Below are positions 38,601-50,017 of a stretch of 64,000 bases of DNA, piece by piece. The stretch comes from Paulownia fortunei (Eukaryota; Streptophyta; Magnoliopsida; Lamiales; Paulowniaceae): positions 1,550,001 to 1,614,000 of the forward strand of contig CM033113.1 of NCBI GenBank assembly GCA_019321725.1, given 5' to 3'. Within the stretch, counting starts at the first letter, position 1. Every line of letters starts with the position of its first letter. Under the pieces are notes generated by a model. It did not search any database and was not told the DNA's origin. It saw only the letters and a list, made by a program, of their open reading frames with translations. The translations under genes and the position numbers were made by a program.

Positions 38601-41600
38601 GATCATTTTGAGCTTGAACGAGCGTTAGTCGAGTCGAACACGAGTCGGGTTCAAGTAGATTAATTTTTTAACTTATGTTTTATTATTTTTTTACTAATGT
38701 CGAGGTCAAATAGAGTTTCAAATCTTATTGAACGAAAAAATGTGTTCAAACTTGAGTTGTTGTGTTTAATGAACTAAGTTCAAATGAGCTTTTATCAATC
38801 GATTTCGAATCGAGTATCGAGTACTTTCGTTTATTTTTCAGCTCTATATTTAGGACCTTGAAAACTTATATATTTTTTATTGTTGTAAAATGGTTGTAAG
38901 AGCTATTTTTAGAATAATGGAGTAGAAGAGGAAGATCAGAACAACTTAGCAGGGCAAATCAAAACAGTTAAGTAAGAACACCGGAGTAGAGATGGCAAAA
39001 GGACGGATTTGTCAAAACCCGAGACTCGTTCCACCAAAGTTTTTTAAGGACAGAGACCTGCCTCAGACTGCTTTCTAATTAGAGCCGTTAGACCCGTTTT
39101 TATGATTTTAAAAATATTAAAAATATATTTTTTTTTAAAAAATAACACAACTAAAATTTTCTAAAACATATTTTTTCAAAAAATAATATTACATAAATAC
39201 ATAATATTAAGACAGAAAATAAACAAAAAATTAAACGGGGTTTGAGAATAAAAAACAAGACCCGCCCCGAACTTGTTTATAATTTTAAAAATCCGTCCAA
39301 GCGGGGCGGGTCCATGGTGGATTCGTGTTTGGGCCATCCCTACGCCAGAGCAAAATAGAAGAATGAAGATTGTTTCGATGAGACAAGTTAGCAATAGTCC
39401 AAGACCTAAGCAGAAGAGTTTATTTGGGATAAATATTCAAGTGAAATGAGGACATAAGCGGATTGTTATGAAGTAGTATTCACAACTATCGACACAATAC
39501 CGTCACTAAAGTCCAAAAATATAAAATTTACTCAAGAAAAAGATAGTTAGTACTAAAAGACTAAGGACTAAAATTTGTGCACTACCAAGATGTACGGTGG
39601 AATAGGTGTGGAAATGGACAAAGGAACAAATTGCTGTGAAGGGCAAAAATTCCATGACAACTATAAATAGCAGTTGAAGACAATATGGAGAAAAAGAAGA
39701 GAAATACACAATTTTGAGCAAAAAGTTGCCTTTTGAAGAAGAGTAAAAAATTCCTCAAGTCCAAAAACAGTCACTACACTTAACAAACTCTGAGATATTG
39801 AGTGAATAGTCTAACTCAGTGTTTTGTTTTTCAAACTTGTCAAAGTCTGAGACATTGGCGAATAGTCTAACTTAGTGTTTTGTTTTTTAAACTTTTTGTC
39901 ATCAAAGGGGTTTTGAGCTTTGTGTAGGTTGATTGAGAAGGAAGCTTGTAACATAAGTTTTGTGTAACTAAGCTATTGTAACTAGAAGTAGGACTTTTGT
40001 GTAAGGTCTGTGAATATGTAGTGGATTCCCCAAGGAGATTGGAGAAGAGTAGACGTAGAACGACTACCCCGCCTTCGAAATACTATAATTTTTTTTTCTG
40101 TTATTTATATTTCAGCTCTTTACACTCTGTATACTCAACTGCTATTGCATAATTTACTCATGTAATTTTAATAGCAAACCAGTAACCTTTTCAAACTTTA
40201 CTCTATATCCTGTTTTCCCACTATGTGACTACTGAAACTTAGCACGATTTCAGCTACCAGATCATCTAAGTCGTCAGGCGAGTAAATCACCTTTTTTAAC
40301 AGAATAGGCGACTGAGTTTTAAGAACAAATTTTGTGTAAATTCCTTAGAAACTTTTTGAAAGGTCTATTTATCCCCGTCTAGACTCTTTCATACCGCTTG
40401 AGACCAACAGTTTCCTACAAGCTAAACAAACTTGCTTCCCTAATTGCGTGAATTGACAATAGCAATACAAAACAACTTATTTACTAATGCTTAAGACCGA
40501 CCCAAACAGCATGACCATGAACTAGAAATATAGGACTGCCCTTAGCAGGCTTATGCTGGATGAGAAGCATAGGCAAACACTCTAAAGTATAAAGGGAATA
40601 TATAATCTAAGATGGAATTAACAGGAAAAAATAACGAATACATATAGATATCCTGAGATTAGGTAACTGCTGCTTTTGGGTGACTGGAGGAGGTAAGACA
40701 GTTGTGTGAGGTCTTTATAAAGTGAAGTTGTATGTTTGTGGAAGTGTGCATCACAGCTAATGACACATTTGATTCCTTGGCATGAAACTATTCCTTTGAT
40801 AGTTACAGCTCTGAAGTTTCTTTAATGATATGTGCTAAACTTTTTATCAGCATGGAAAAATAATATCAAGAGAGGAGCTGGAGAAAATCCAAGCTAAAGA
40901 GAAGATAGAAAAACTCGAGGTAATGTGGACAGTGATTGATCATTTCTATTATGATTATAATTATGCATCATATCTGGATTGATCAATGCATCTCGGTATT
41001 TTTTCTTGCTTTTTCTGTGAGTCCCCAATGTTTTCACTTCGTCATTTGTCAGCTATTCTTTTAAGTGATCCTCTTCTGCAACAGATTACAGATATGGATG
41101 AGGCTATGGCACGAGCTGTTGACATAGGAGAAAATGATGTGAGATTCGCGCCTTTTTGACTTCTCTCAAAATATTGAATTTATTTTTAACATACTTCTAT
41201 TGAACTAGAGTTTATCATTTGTATCTTGAGAGTTGAGACCATCGCAAGTTGGTTATGTCTTTTCTCTGAGTTCTTACAACAGGATGAAGGAGAGGACAGT
41301 GAGGCTGAAGGTGATGATGAAGAGGACGAGAAAGTTACACGCAATTGGAGTGTTTTAAAAAGCAATCCAGAACTGCGCAAGTCAAAGGTGATTCAACTTC
41401 TATTAACAAGATGGCTACATGTATCTTCTTTCTATTAAAAGTTAGTTGGATTGGTTAATTTGATATTTCTGGGGAATGCAAGTGACGTGTTCCCTTCTTA
41501 GTCGCAGGCCAAACCTAAAAAAAATAGCATGTCTCTGGACGAAGCTATAGATGATTCGGAAAACTTAACAGACTTTCTTTTGGACTTTGAAGAAGAAGAG

Positions 41601-41603
41601 TAA
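32647..41603 (+). CDS. HMR: HEMERA / pTAC12 / PAP5, plastid RNA polymerase-associated and phytochrome signalling protein
   Basis: Role: an essential accessory subunit of the plastid-encoded RNA polymerase, also found in the nucleus, where it acts in phytochrome signalling and PIF degradation (Arabidopsis At2g34640). Seen: nine plus-strand exons at 32647–32829, 34251–34928, 35812–35924, 37501–37760, 37928–38049, 40851–40919, 41085–41138, 41283–41387 and 41508–41603. Phases agree and total 560 codons (559 aa plus stop). Exon 1 encodes a Ser/Tyr-rich N-terminus, probably the chloroplast transit peptide and poorly conserved. Exon 2 has SGARASIPGEEYWPEGTSSR, a basic RRKKYK cluster (NLS-like) and an acidic stretch. 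Later exons have WWNWRKPEKEQWSRWQ, AFYSEWVKAWKRDTS-like sequence, WGGDPVYP and PDFHEPTPNML. The C-terminus SENLTDFLLDFEEEE matches the region of the described transactivation motif. Exon 2 has a TCTGCT microsatellite encoding Ser-Ala repeats (34605–34626). Introns 1, 3 and 5 are long. Confidence 0.97.
32830..34250 (+). other. HEMERA intron 1
   Basis: A 1.4-kb intron, AAG|GTTGGC to CCCAG|ATATCA, phase 0. No coding or transposon structure is seen. The frames at 33392–33601 (plus) and 33615–33824 (minus) lie in it and are not supported. Confidence 0.85.
36718..36851. repeat. Two-copy tandem repeat in HEMERA intron 3
   Basis: 'gtggggaaaactgctcgtcatgtctcc…agaatggagtaag' is followed by 'ggtggagaaaactgctcatcccgtctcc…agaatggagtaag', a unit of about 65–70 bp. 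It sits in the 1.58-kb intron 35925–37500. Confidence 0.8.
38499..38846. mobile_element. Short non-autonomous hAT-type element (348 bp) in HEMERA intron 5
   Basis: The left end TAGGGGTGTAAAAGAA matches the reverse complement of the right end (TAGAGCTGAAAAATAA) at about 13 of 16 bases. The flanks are TTTTTAGG (38491–38498) and TATTTAGG (38847–38854), an 8-bp duplication with one change. The body has 'gagcttgaacgag' and 'gagtcgaacacgag' words like those in the larger element at 48330–50009, so the two are probably related. Confidence 0.85.
38987..39342. mobile_element. Second short hAT-type element (356 bp) in HEMERA intron 5
   Basis: The left end TAGAGATGGCAAAAGG and the right end read in reverse, TAGGGATGGCCCAAAC, form a terminal inverted repeat. 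The flanks are CACCGGAG (38979–38986) and CGCCAGAG (39343–39350), 6 of 8 matching, as expected for an old 8-bp duplication. The body has 'gacccgccccg' and 'gcggggcgggtcc' segments typical of a common plant hAT MITE group. It lies only 140 bp from the previous element. Confidence 0.78.
39400..40409 (+). repeat. Probable Ty1/Copia LTR remnant in HEMERA intron 5
   Basis: The sequence 'tagtggattccccaagg…gaagagtagacgtagaacgactacc' (~40019–40070) followed by a T-rich run, and an end 'tttatccccgtctagactctttcat…gagaccaaca' (~40368–40409), are characteristic of plant Copia LTRs. No 'tggtatcagagc' primer site follows, so this is a solo or truncated LTR. The left border is not resolved and the start given is approximate. 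Confidence 0.5.
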
Positions 41604-42250
41604 TTCATTTGTATCACACACAGGTTTTGAGGTAAGATTGATGGACGACTCTCAAGAAATGGAAAAATGAGATGCATCCCGAATACATTTCCCTCTTATT
41701 CTGTACATCAAAGTTACCTGAATTCGAATCACTGAGCTTTAAAGTTGAATTTGTTGTTTAAGTTGCAGGCTGAAAAAGACCGGATGCCATTATAACTGCT
41801 GAAGACAGTAGTGTGACTTTGACACTGTCAACGAATCACTTGGTGTCTATTAGGTATTCTTCAATATATGCTTCATCGATGAAATGGAAGGGCGTGGTGC
41901 CAGGAGAACCGCCTGTGAGGATGGATTCTCGTCTGAGCTCTTATTTTATCTCATTCCCAGGGTAAGATAATGCACACTAGGAAGTATCTGTATCTTGACT
42001 GATAATGGATTAGTTACCTATGATTGTACATGGATGGTTCTGTTTGAACTAAATTTATAACTTGTGCAATAGAAAATTATCGCATACGACTCCTTTGAAC
42101 CATTTGTTTGATTCTTTGTGAGTGCTTTTGCACTAAACTAGAAATCTTATTTTTGTGATGGAAGGAGAAAACATTTTGAAATCTAATGTAATTGTAAGCA
42201 TCTTTCTTTATGATTCTTTTCTACCAGGAAACAACATATATAAGCTCATA
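41604..42250 (+). other. HEMERA 3'UTR and downstream flank
   Basis: After the stop, 'gag|gtaagattg' (~41632) and a later 'gttgcag|gctg' (~41768) suggest an intron within the 3'UTR. No polyadenylation site could be fixed. Confidence 0.4.
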
Positions 42251-45200
42251 GCTAGAGACTTGACAGGCCTACCATTTATTTAGCCCGCCCATATTTGCAG
42301 ACCCCAAAGGGTAGTAAGTTCGGCCCGTCTCCATATCGAACCTCTTAATAACGAGAAGACCTCAATTGGATATGGCTCGACTTGTCTAATTAGGCCCAAG
42401 TTGTGTGTGTGTGTGTGCAAGAATAACTAGAAATTAGGGAGAGAGTACTAAAAGTTCTATTTGACAAAAGCACACGTAGCAAATACACGTGCGCATAGTC
42501 GATAAATATTTTTTGAACATGAATACTCTCTGTAGCAAGAAATAAGGTAATTGAATAGTGATTTTGTTTGGATATAAGTTTCACAAATTTTAGAAAGGAT
42601 AACAAGAACAATTATGAGATGGGGTAATGAAGACATCTATATTTCAATGTTCTGGGCCACGCCCTGATATAGTGCAGAACATGAGAAAAGAATAACGCAT
42701 TAATGAACGAGAGGGGGAGAATTGGGAACCATTGTTAATGAGTTCGCCTGTATAGAATGTATAATTTAAGCATGCAGCCAGTTGAGGCATAACCAGGATA
42801 AGACATATTTCTCCCCAAATCTTTGGCACTTGAAGATTGTTTTCTGCCTTAATTACTTAAAAGACATGTTTAATTATACTACTTAAGAAAAACACTAATT
42901 AATCCCCTGTAAAGGGCCCCTTTTTTTCTTGCTTTTAAGCTCCCATTAATACATTATCTCAAGACTGTTTCCTCTGGCCTACACACTATCTATGTTGATT
43001 CCTTTGAAATCTTAAAAGTGCTTGATCAAGTAATTTTTTTTACACCATCCCTTTTCCTCCTCTCCCACTTTTTATCTCACACACACACACACACACACAC
43101 ACTTTAAAATTGTTAACATTATAAAGTCTTCATCTATGCATGTCAAGCCCTACCATATGCATCACATTAGATGTGTTTGGGATATGGTCCCCATCATGTG
43201 TGTAGATTCTTACTTTCAGCTCAATAATTCTCATGCATCATTAAATGTTATTTGAAATCTATGTACTTTTCTAACCTAAAATCTTACTCTCTCCTTTTTC
43301 ATGTGATGGATACTCATTCTGAAGATGTCAGATTTCTGCGCTCCATTGTCTCCATTCACACACATGAAATGTAAATATTAATTTTTCAAGTACATGTATC
43401 AGTACCAATGTTAATTTTCATAATCTGCAATAGCAATTTATTTTTTATTTTTTAAATTGCATTAGAATCCTTTGGTCCCTCAATTCTTGGAAAAGAAACG
43501 AAAGCGAAAACAAATTTTTTTGGATTAATTGAGAATTAAGGACCATTTGGTTCCTTATTTCTTGGAGAAATGATATAGAAATGATTAGAGAGGTCGGTTT
43601 TAGAACAACGCAATTAGAACAATTCTGGAACATTATTTTTTTTTTTTTTTTCCTTTTTTTTTCTGTGTTGACATATGTTGGATCCTCTGTGTCACCAAAA
43701 ACATGATCAAGAAAAGCAACAAATGAATTGTTGTCTTGTTTCCTTGCCTTGTTTCCCCTTCTGTTAATCATAATTGGGGCTATATTTAATCATTATGATA
43801 ACTTAAAATCTAAACCAAAAACATTCGGTCAACCCCTATATAGTTAAAACAACTTGAGGGGGGGACACTAATGACAATCATTATATTCTTAATCATCATT
43901 ATTCTCCCTTTTAATACTTTAATTTGTCAAAAAGATTATCATTTTCTTGATACACACGAACATGATTAACACACCTGGGGCTCCACTACTCATAATATAT
44001 ACACTTCCTTTATCTAAATCATAGTTAATTAACCTTTGTCGATTTGCTAATCCACGAGAGTCGTAAGTGATTAAACAATTAATTAAGTTTTCATGTCATT
44101 TTCAAAAGATCTATTAAACTTTGCAATAGGAATTACTGTAAAATGGTCACATGCTGCTGTTTAATTTTTCAATTGAAGAAAAAAGAAAAAAAAGTTAGTC
44201 ATTTGTCAAATCAATATGTAACTGCTTATTTATTGGATATAAGTTAATGAAGGTGACATATATTGAACATTAGGGATATTTAATCGAAAGGACAGACTTA
44301 TGATAAAGGACATAGTGTCATTGTCAATTGTCAGTCCCTGTTAATTAAAGGATTAACAAAAGGTTCATCCTATTCCCCTAATTAATCCAGGGGAGAACAC
44401 AAGCAAGTTTTTTGAAATCTGATCAAATAGGTCAATTCTACTGGGTTTAACCGCAAATCAACTTCAATTTCGATTCGATTTTATATTCAAAATGGATCGT
44501 TAATTATAACCCGCTAAATTTTTATTTTTTTTTAAAAGGGCAACTCATTTGGCCTTGTTCTAAATTCATTTATATATATATATATGGATGAATTAAGTTT
44601 TTGAAAATGATTTAAATTAATCGAATAAGTGACATAGTCACATAATTAATTGATTTCCCATCCGTATTTGAAAACATTAGACACAGGAGCAAAAAGTTCC
44701 AAATTTTATGGTATTTCCCACTTTCTAGACCAAACCACTAAAATGGGCCGGAGGTGTAGGACTCTGCATGTCCAATCAACTCATTCTACAGCCCAATTTG
44801 GTGGGTCCATATGACGTCCAATCACATGGAGAAATTAAGGACCAATTAATTAAACTAGGGCTCTTAAACGGGTATTTTACTTATTAGGTTATTGTATTTT
44901 TTTGTCTAATTTATTTAAAAATATAAGTACTATAACTTCTACTAATATAGACCATGGCAATTAGCTATTTGTGAGTAGATCTTTGTTTAAACTATTCTTT
45001 TTTTTTTTTTTAATTTAGATATTTAGTCTGTTTCTTAAGTTATTTTATTTTATTTTAGATTGAGTGTCGATATATAAAAATTTGTTGGATTTATAAATAT
45101 TATCAAATTTCTTAAATAGTAATCGAATTCAACATTTAAAATGCTATGGCTCAAATCTAATTATTTTTATTGACCTGAATTGAACTCACAATTCATAAAT

Positions 45201-48200
45201 ACAACGAATATTTTATACACGAATGCCCTTTTATTTCATTCATTCAATTTATCAATGGTGAGAAGTATTAAAAACTAATAATAAATAAATAAAACTCGTG
45301 GACCAAATTGGTAATAAAAGGGAAATGGAGTTAGCCAAATTTAATAAAAGGGCGGCTGAGAAGAAAGTGTGAAAGGTTTGACGCCAACCCACCGAGAGAG
45401 GGAGGGGCGATCGTCAAAAAGCGCGAGATAATTGTGGGGCCCGCAGGCGAGGAAATCTAGATTTAGCAGAAATTGGGTGGGACCCTCAAATCTAAGAGGT
45501 GAGCTGTTACTTTCCCCAAAGTCCTCTTACTTTTTCCACCGTCCACATTCCACCTTCTTCAGTAATTTCCCTTTCGCGTTTTTTATATACCAATAAAATA
45601 TTACAATTAAATTAATATCGAGTGATTATTTTGGGAAAATATGAGTTCTGTGCCTCGTTTGTTTTTGTTTTTAAGAAAGTACATTTATGTCATCTATTTT
45701 TACCAGAAATATAATTTTTTTTATTTTTAAATTTTATTTCAAATCTACTAATATTTGATATTTTTCCATACACTTATCAGAATTTATTTTAAATATGTTA
45801 ATATTTTATATTTTCTCATAAAAAAATAAATATATTTTTATTTTTAAACTTATATAATTTATTTAGTAAAAATATTTTTAATCTTGAAAATATTAAATTA
45901 AAAAAATGATTTTGTAAATAAAACCAAGCCGGCTCCATATTTCTAAAGTATTGTGTTTCGTGTGAGAATTGGAAATGAAGTCAGAATTTCTATTCTCGGC
46001 TTATGAAATAGATATTTTGACTTACGTGAAAATATAATTTTGTAATTTAAATGAGAATAAATATTTAGATTCTATATAATTTATGTCAGCCTATTCACAT
46101 GAAATATGCAGTAAAAATCAATTAGATGTCCAAGATGTATTTATTAGAGTATTTGATGTCAAAACTACTGTTTAACTTTTGCACTTTTTTATGTTTCTTA
46201 ATCCTGCTCTTCTTATTAACAAAATTCAGGCATTAGCTCTTTTTATTGCACGAGGAAATGAAAAATTGTGCTGTAAATTGTGGATTCTCACGAGTTCGTG
46301 CATAGTGTATCTTATTACTTTTCTAATTTTTTTCTGACATTGGTAATAAACTGCTACACAAAAAAAAAAATTATCATTATTAATGACAAAATTTCAAGTA
46401 GTAATGTCAAAATTGTAGTAATTATATGTAATAAAAAATCAAGATTTATATTTTATCCTAATATGATATATATATCAAGTGATATATATCACTGATTGTC
46501 TGTACTCGTAATTTTATATAATTCTTATTACTATTAAAATTATAAAAATCATTACTATGACCAAACAAATATTCTTACTACTTAATACATATAATTAACA
46601 CCAACTTTGATATTGTTAATGAAAACTTGTAGTTTCAGGCTCTTACTCAATGAATTTGGATGTTAATTACTTCATGTAAAGACACTTTCTTTTTTAATTG
46701 ATAATGTCCATCCCTAAATGACAACCATAATATGTTTGTGTTTTATGGTCTTAACACAATTAGTTCATCGATTATACTCAATTGGTTTTCTGACAAGCTG
46801 CTGCAATGAGATTTGGATAAGATCCTTAATAATAATATCTTAGAAAAATGCACACCATTCGATGTTGGGATTGGTTTACTGTTATTTTGTAAGAAATTAA
46901 TGTCTGTTTCAATAGGTCTAGTGGCTTAACACGGAAAAACCCAAAAAAATAAAAAAAAGTTAAAAAATAAAAAAAAATGTATATGTAATTTCCACTGCAT
47001 GAGAACGAAACACAATTTTTAGATATTCTATTATAATTTTATGATACATTTTTATTTTTCATGTAACAAATACATTATATATATAAAATATTTTTTTAAA
47101 ATATACATTTAACATTAATTTTATATATGTGGTTATCATTTTTCTTTTTATGAAGAGAAAAATGAACAAGTAATTGATTTTCTAGTTGGAGGACACCAAC
47201 GATAATTAGAGAAGAAAAGACTGGACCTCACTCCACTTCACCGATTCCACCTCTATTATTGTATATTATGTGTAAAATAAAATACAATAAAATTTTTTAA
47301 AATAAATAATGCGAAGTGAGAGAAAAAGAAACCTTCAATTTTGTACCGAAAAAGGATCACACCACTTTTCAGTTTTTCTTGGGAGATAAAAGGGGGAAAA
47401 CTGTGCCACTGTCTCCTTCTGCGTAAAGGGTTTTATGCACGATATTTAATTTCACATGCCAATCAAGAATCAAGATAATGGTCAATGGCAGTTTTGACAA
47501 AGAAACAGTGGGTTTTCTTGCTATGACAGTGAGCACAAATAAAGGTGCCACCACCATGGATAGATTTAGGGATTAAGCTATGCCTGTGGGGACTGAAGTT
47601 TCATTTTACGAGTGGAAAGTTTTGAGGTATGGAAATCGATTTTTGCATTAATAAAATATTACGGTCTCTAATTAGTAAGAATTTGATTATATTAAAATAT
47701 TACGGTTTTTTGAAATTCAATGTACTTTAACTTTGGTTATAAAATTAATATAAAAATAAATTTATTTTTATATTTTTTAAAAAAAAATACTATAAATATT
47801 TCTCAACTCTTCTAATTCGAATTCAAGTTACAAAATATTTACCAATAAATTATCTTATTCTGTCAGTGCGTAAAAAAAGTATATATCTTGTTAATATGGT
47901 AGGTTTTGAGCAAAGATTTGCCATTTTATGTGAAGGCCATGAATATTTTATCAGGTTTAAACTTTAAATATTATTAATGTCTTTGCACCAAAGAATGACA
48001 CTGCTCTTTGAGTTTGCTTTCCTAAAATTCCATTAAAAACCCCTGAAAAAAGAAGGAAAAATCTAAGAACAATAAGAGATGCAATTTGTTAATGTTATAT
48101 TCTGGTGGGACAATATTCCAGATAATATTTATCCATCATTTTATACGATCGATGTATATTGCACCAGGTCAGGTGTAATATAGCTATTAACAATCAGCCA

Positions 48201-48329
48201 TTGTTAGATGCAAAAAAGTGGCTGACAATTCTCATGTTCTCATCCATTTAGTCTTCATTTCATATTTCATAGGACACTCTATGTATTTATGAGAACACAC
48301 ATACATATACATATATATATATATATATG
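42251..48329. other. Long gene-free spacer, first part
   Basis: About 6 kb without a credible reading frame, tRNA or spliced gene. It contains GT (42402–42417) and CA (43078–43102) microsatellites and AT-rich sequence. Two islands look GC-richer and more word-diverse: 45340–45560 (with GGGGCCCGCAGG and GGGTGGGACCC) and 47380–47580. They could be conserved regulatory DNA, but I cannot test that here. Minus-strand frames at 43445–43771 and 47369–47557 show no known domain. Confidence 0.5.
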
Positions 48330-50009
48330 TAGGGTTGTAATCGAACTGAATCGAATCGAACAGAAAAAAGCTTGAGCTCGACTCGTTTGAATTTTTCATA
48401 GGTTCGAGCTCTTTTCGAGCTCAATTCGAACTTTTATAATTAAATTTAAACTCGTTTGTTTAAAAATTATTAAACTCGCGAACGACTCAAACTTAATATG
48501 AGCTCGGCTCATTAAGCATAAAATCGAGCTCGTTAAACATACAATCGAATTCGAACTCGAACTCGAACTCAATAAGCACATTTCATTTCAAAAAATAAAA
48601 AACAACATATTTTATTTTATATTTAAATTTACATTTATTATTATTAATTAAAAACTTTAGTTTATTAATTATATTAAATATAATTAATATATAAAATTTT
48701 AGTTTATTATTATAGTTTACCATCATGAGATTTAAAATTGAATTTTAGTTGATTAGACTAAGTATATTGTTACATATTTATATTTTTAAAGCAAAACAAC
48801 TATCTAATCTTCTAATTAATTTAATCTAAATGTATTATCTTAAAGTACGATATTTGATTAGTTTTTATTTTATTATTTTATATTTTTATTCTTCTTTTAT
48901 CTTAATTTTTATTTATTATCTTAAGTTTGACTTTTATTTTTTATTTAATTATTCTAAATCATGATTCTATAGTATATTATTAAATATTATTTATTATATT
49001 AAGTTTATTATTATTAACTTGATTTTTTTTTAAATGATGTAAAGTGTAGGTGGTATATAAAATTTTTGGTTGACTATTATAGTTTATTATCTTAGAATTT
49101 AGAATTGAGTTTTTTTTTAATTACTCTAAATTTATTATTCTCTATTTATATTTTTATTTTTAAATATAGAAAAATTTATTAATTTCAAATAGGTCATATT
49201 GTAGATGTTTCATAAATTATACTAAGAGTTGGTTTTATTTGATTAATCTAATTTTATTAATTATTCTAAATTTATATTCTTATTTTATGAATTATCTTAG
49301 TTATATATAATTAATTAATTATTCTAAATATACCATTATAAGATTTGCATTGATTAATCTAAATTTATTATTTTTTATTTATATTTTTATTTTTAAATTT
49401 ATGAAATTTATTAATTTCAAACAAGTCATACTCTAAATGTTTCATAAATTATAATAAGAGTTGGTTTTATTTTATTAACCTAATTTTATTAATTATTCTA
49501 AATTTGTATTCCTATCTTATGAATTATCTTAGTTATATATAATTTTTTAATTAATTATTCTAAATATACCATTATAAGATTTGCATTAAATTTTATTTAT
49601 TGATTATATTTGTTTTTAAAGAATATTTTAATATGTTTGATTATACAAAAATGTAGTTGGCTCATTGGTGTGAGTTTTCACATTTTCTTCTAAGGTATTG
49701 TGTTTGATTCAATTGAAAAACTGTGTTTAAAATTTTTATAATTTTATCGAACCTATTATCAAATTTCTAAATGAGTCGCTCACGAACATATTTGTGAACT
49801 TATCAAATAAGCAACACTCGCGAAGCGAATAGGCTCGTGAGTATATAAACGAGCCGAACTCGAGTTCGAACTCGCGAGCATATAAATGAGCAGACTCGCG
49901 AACTAAGATCGAGTTCGATTCGTTAAAGTTATCGATCGATATCGAACGAAATTTGTTTCGATGTGAGATTTGAATAGCTTGCCAGTGGGTTGGTTGATTT
50001 ACAATCCTA
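48330..50009. mobile_element. Non-autonomous hAT-type element (1,680 bp)
   Basis: The ends are TAGGGTTGTAATCGAAC and, reversed from the right, TAGGATTGTAAATCAAC. The flanks are perfect 8-bp duplications, TATATATG at 48322–48329 and 50010–50017. The subterminal ~150 bp on each side are dense in GAGCTCGA/TTCGAACTCG words in inverted arrangement, where hAT transposase would bind. The interior is very AT-rich and codes for nothing recognisable, so movement would need transposase from elsewhere. An internal tandem repeat is listed separately. Confidence 0.92.
49127..49588. repeat. Internal ~230-bp tandem repeat within the hAT element
   Basis: Units at about 49127–49354 and 49359–49588 share 'taatttcaaa.a.gtcata', 'gtttcataaattata.taagagttggtttta', 'gaattatcttagttatatataatt' and 'ctaaatataccattataagatttgcatt'. 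The differences show that the duplication is older than the recent past. Confidence 0.88.
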
Positions 50010-50017
50010 TATATATG

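Noticed and set aside
43445..43771. 108-codon minus-strand frame with a Lys-rich stretch
   Set aside because: The Lys run comes from a poly-T/C tract and there is no conserved motif, splice context or neighbour support.
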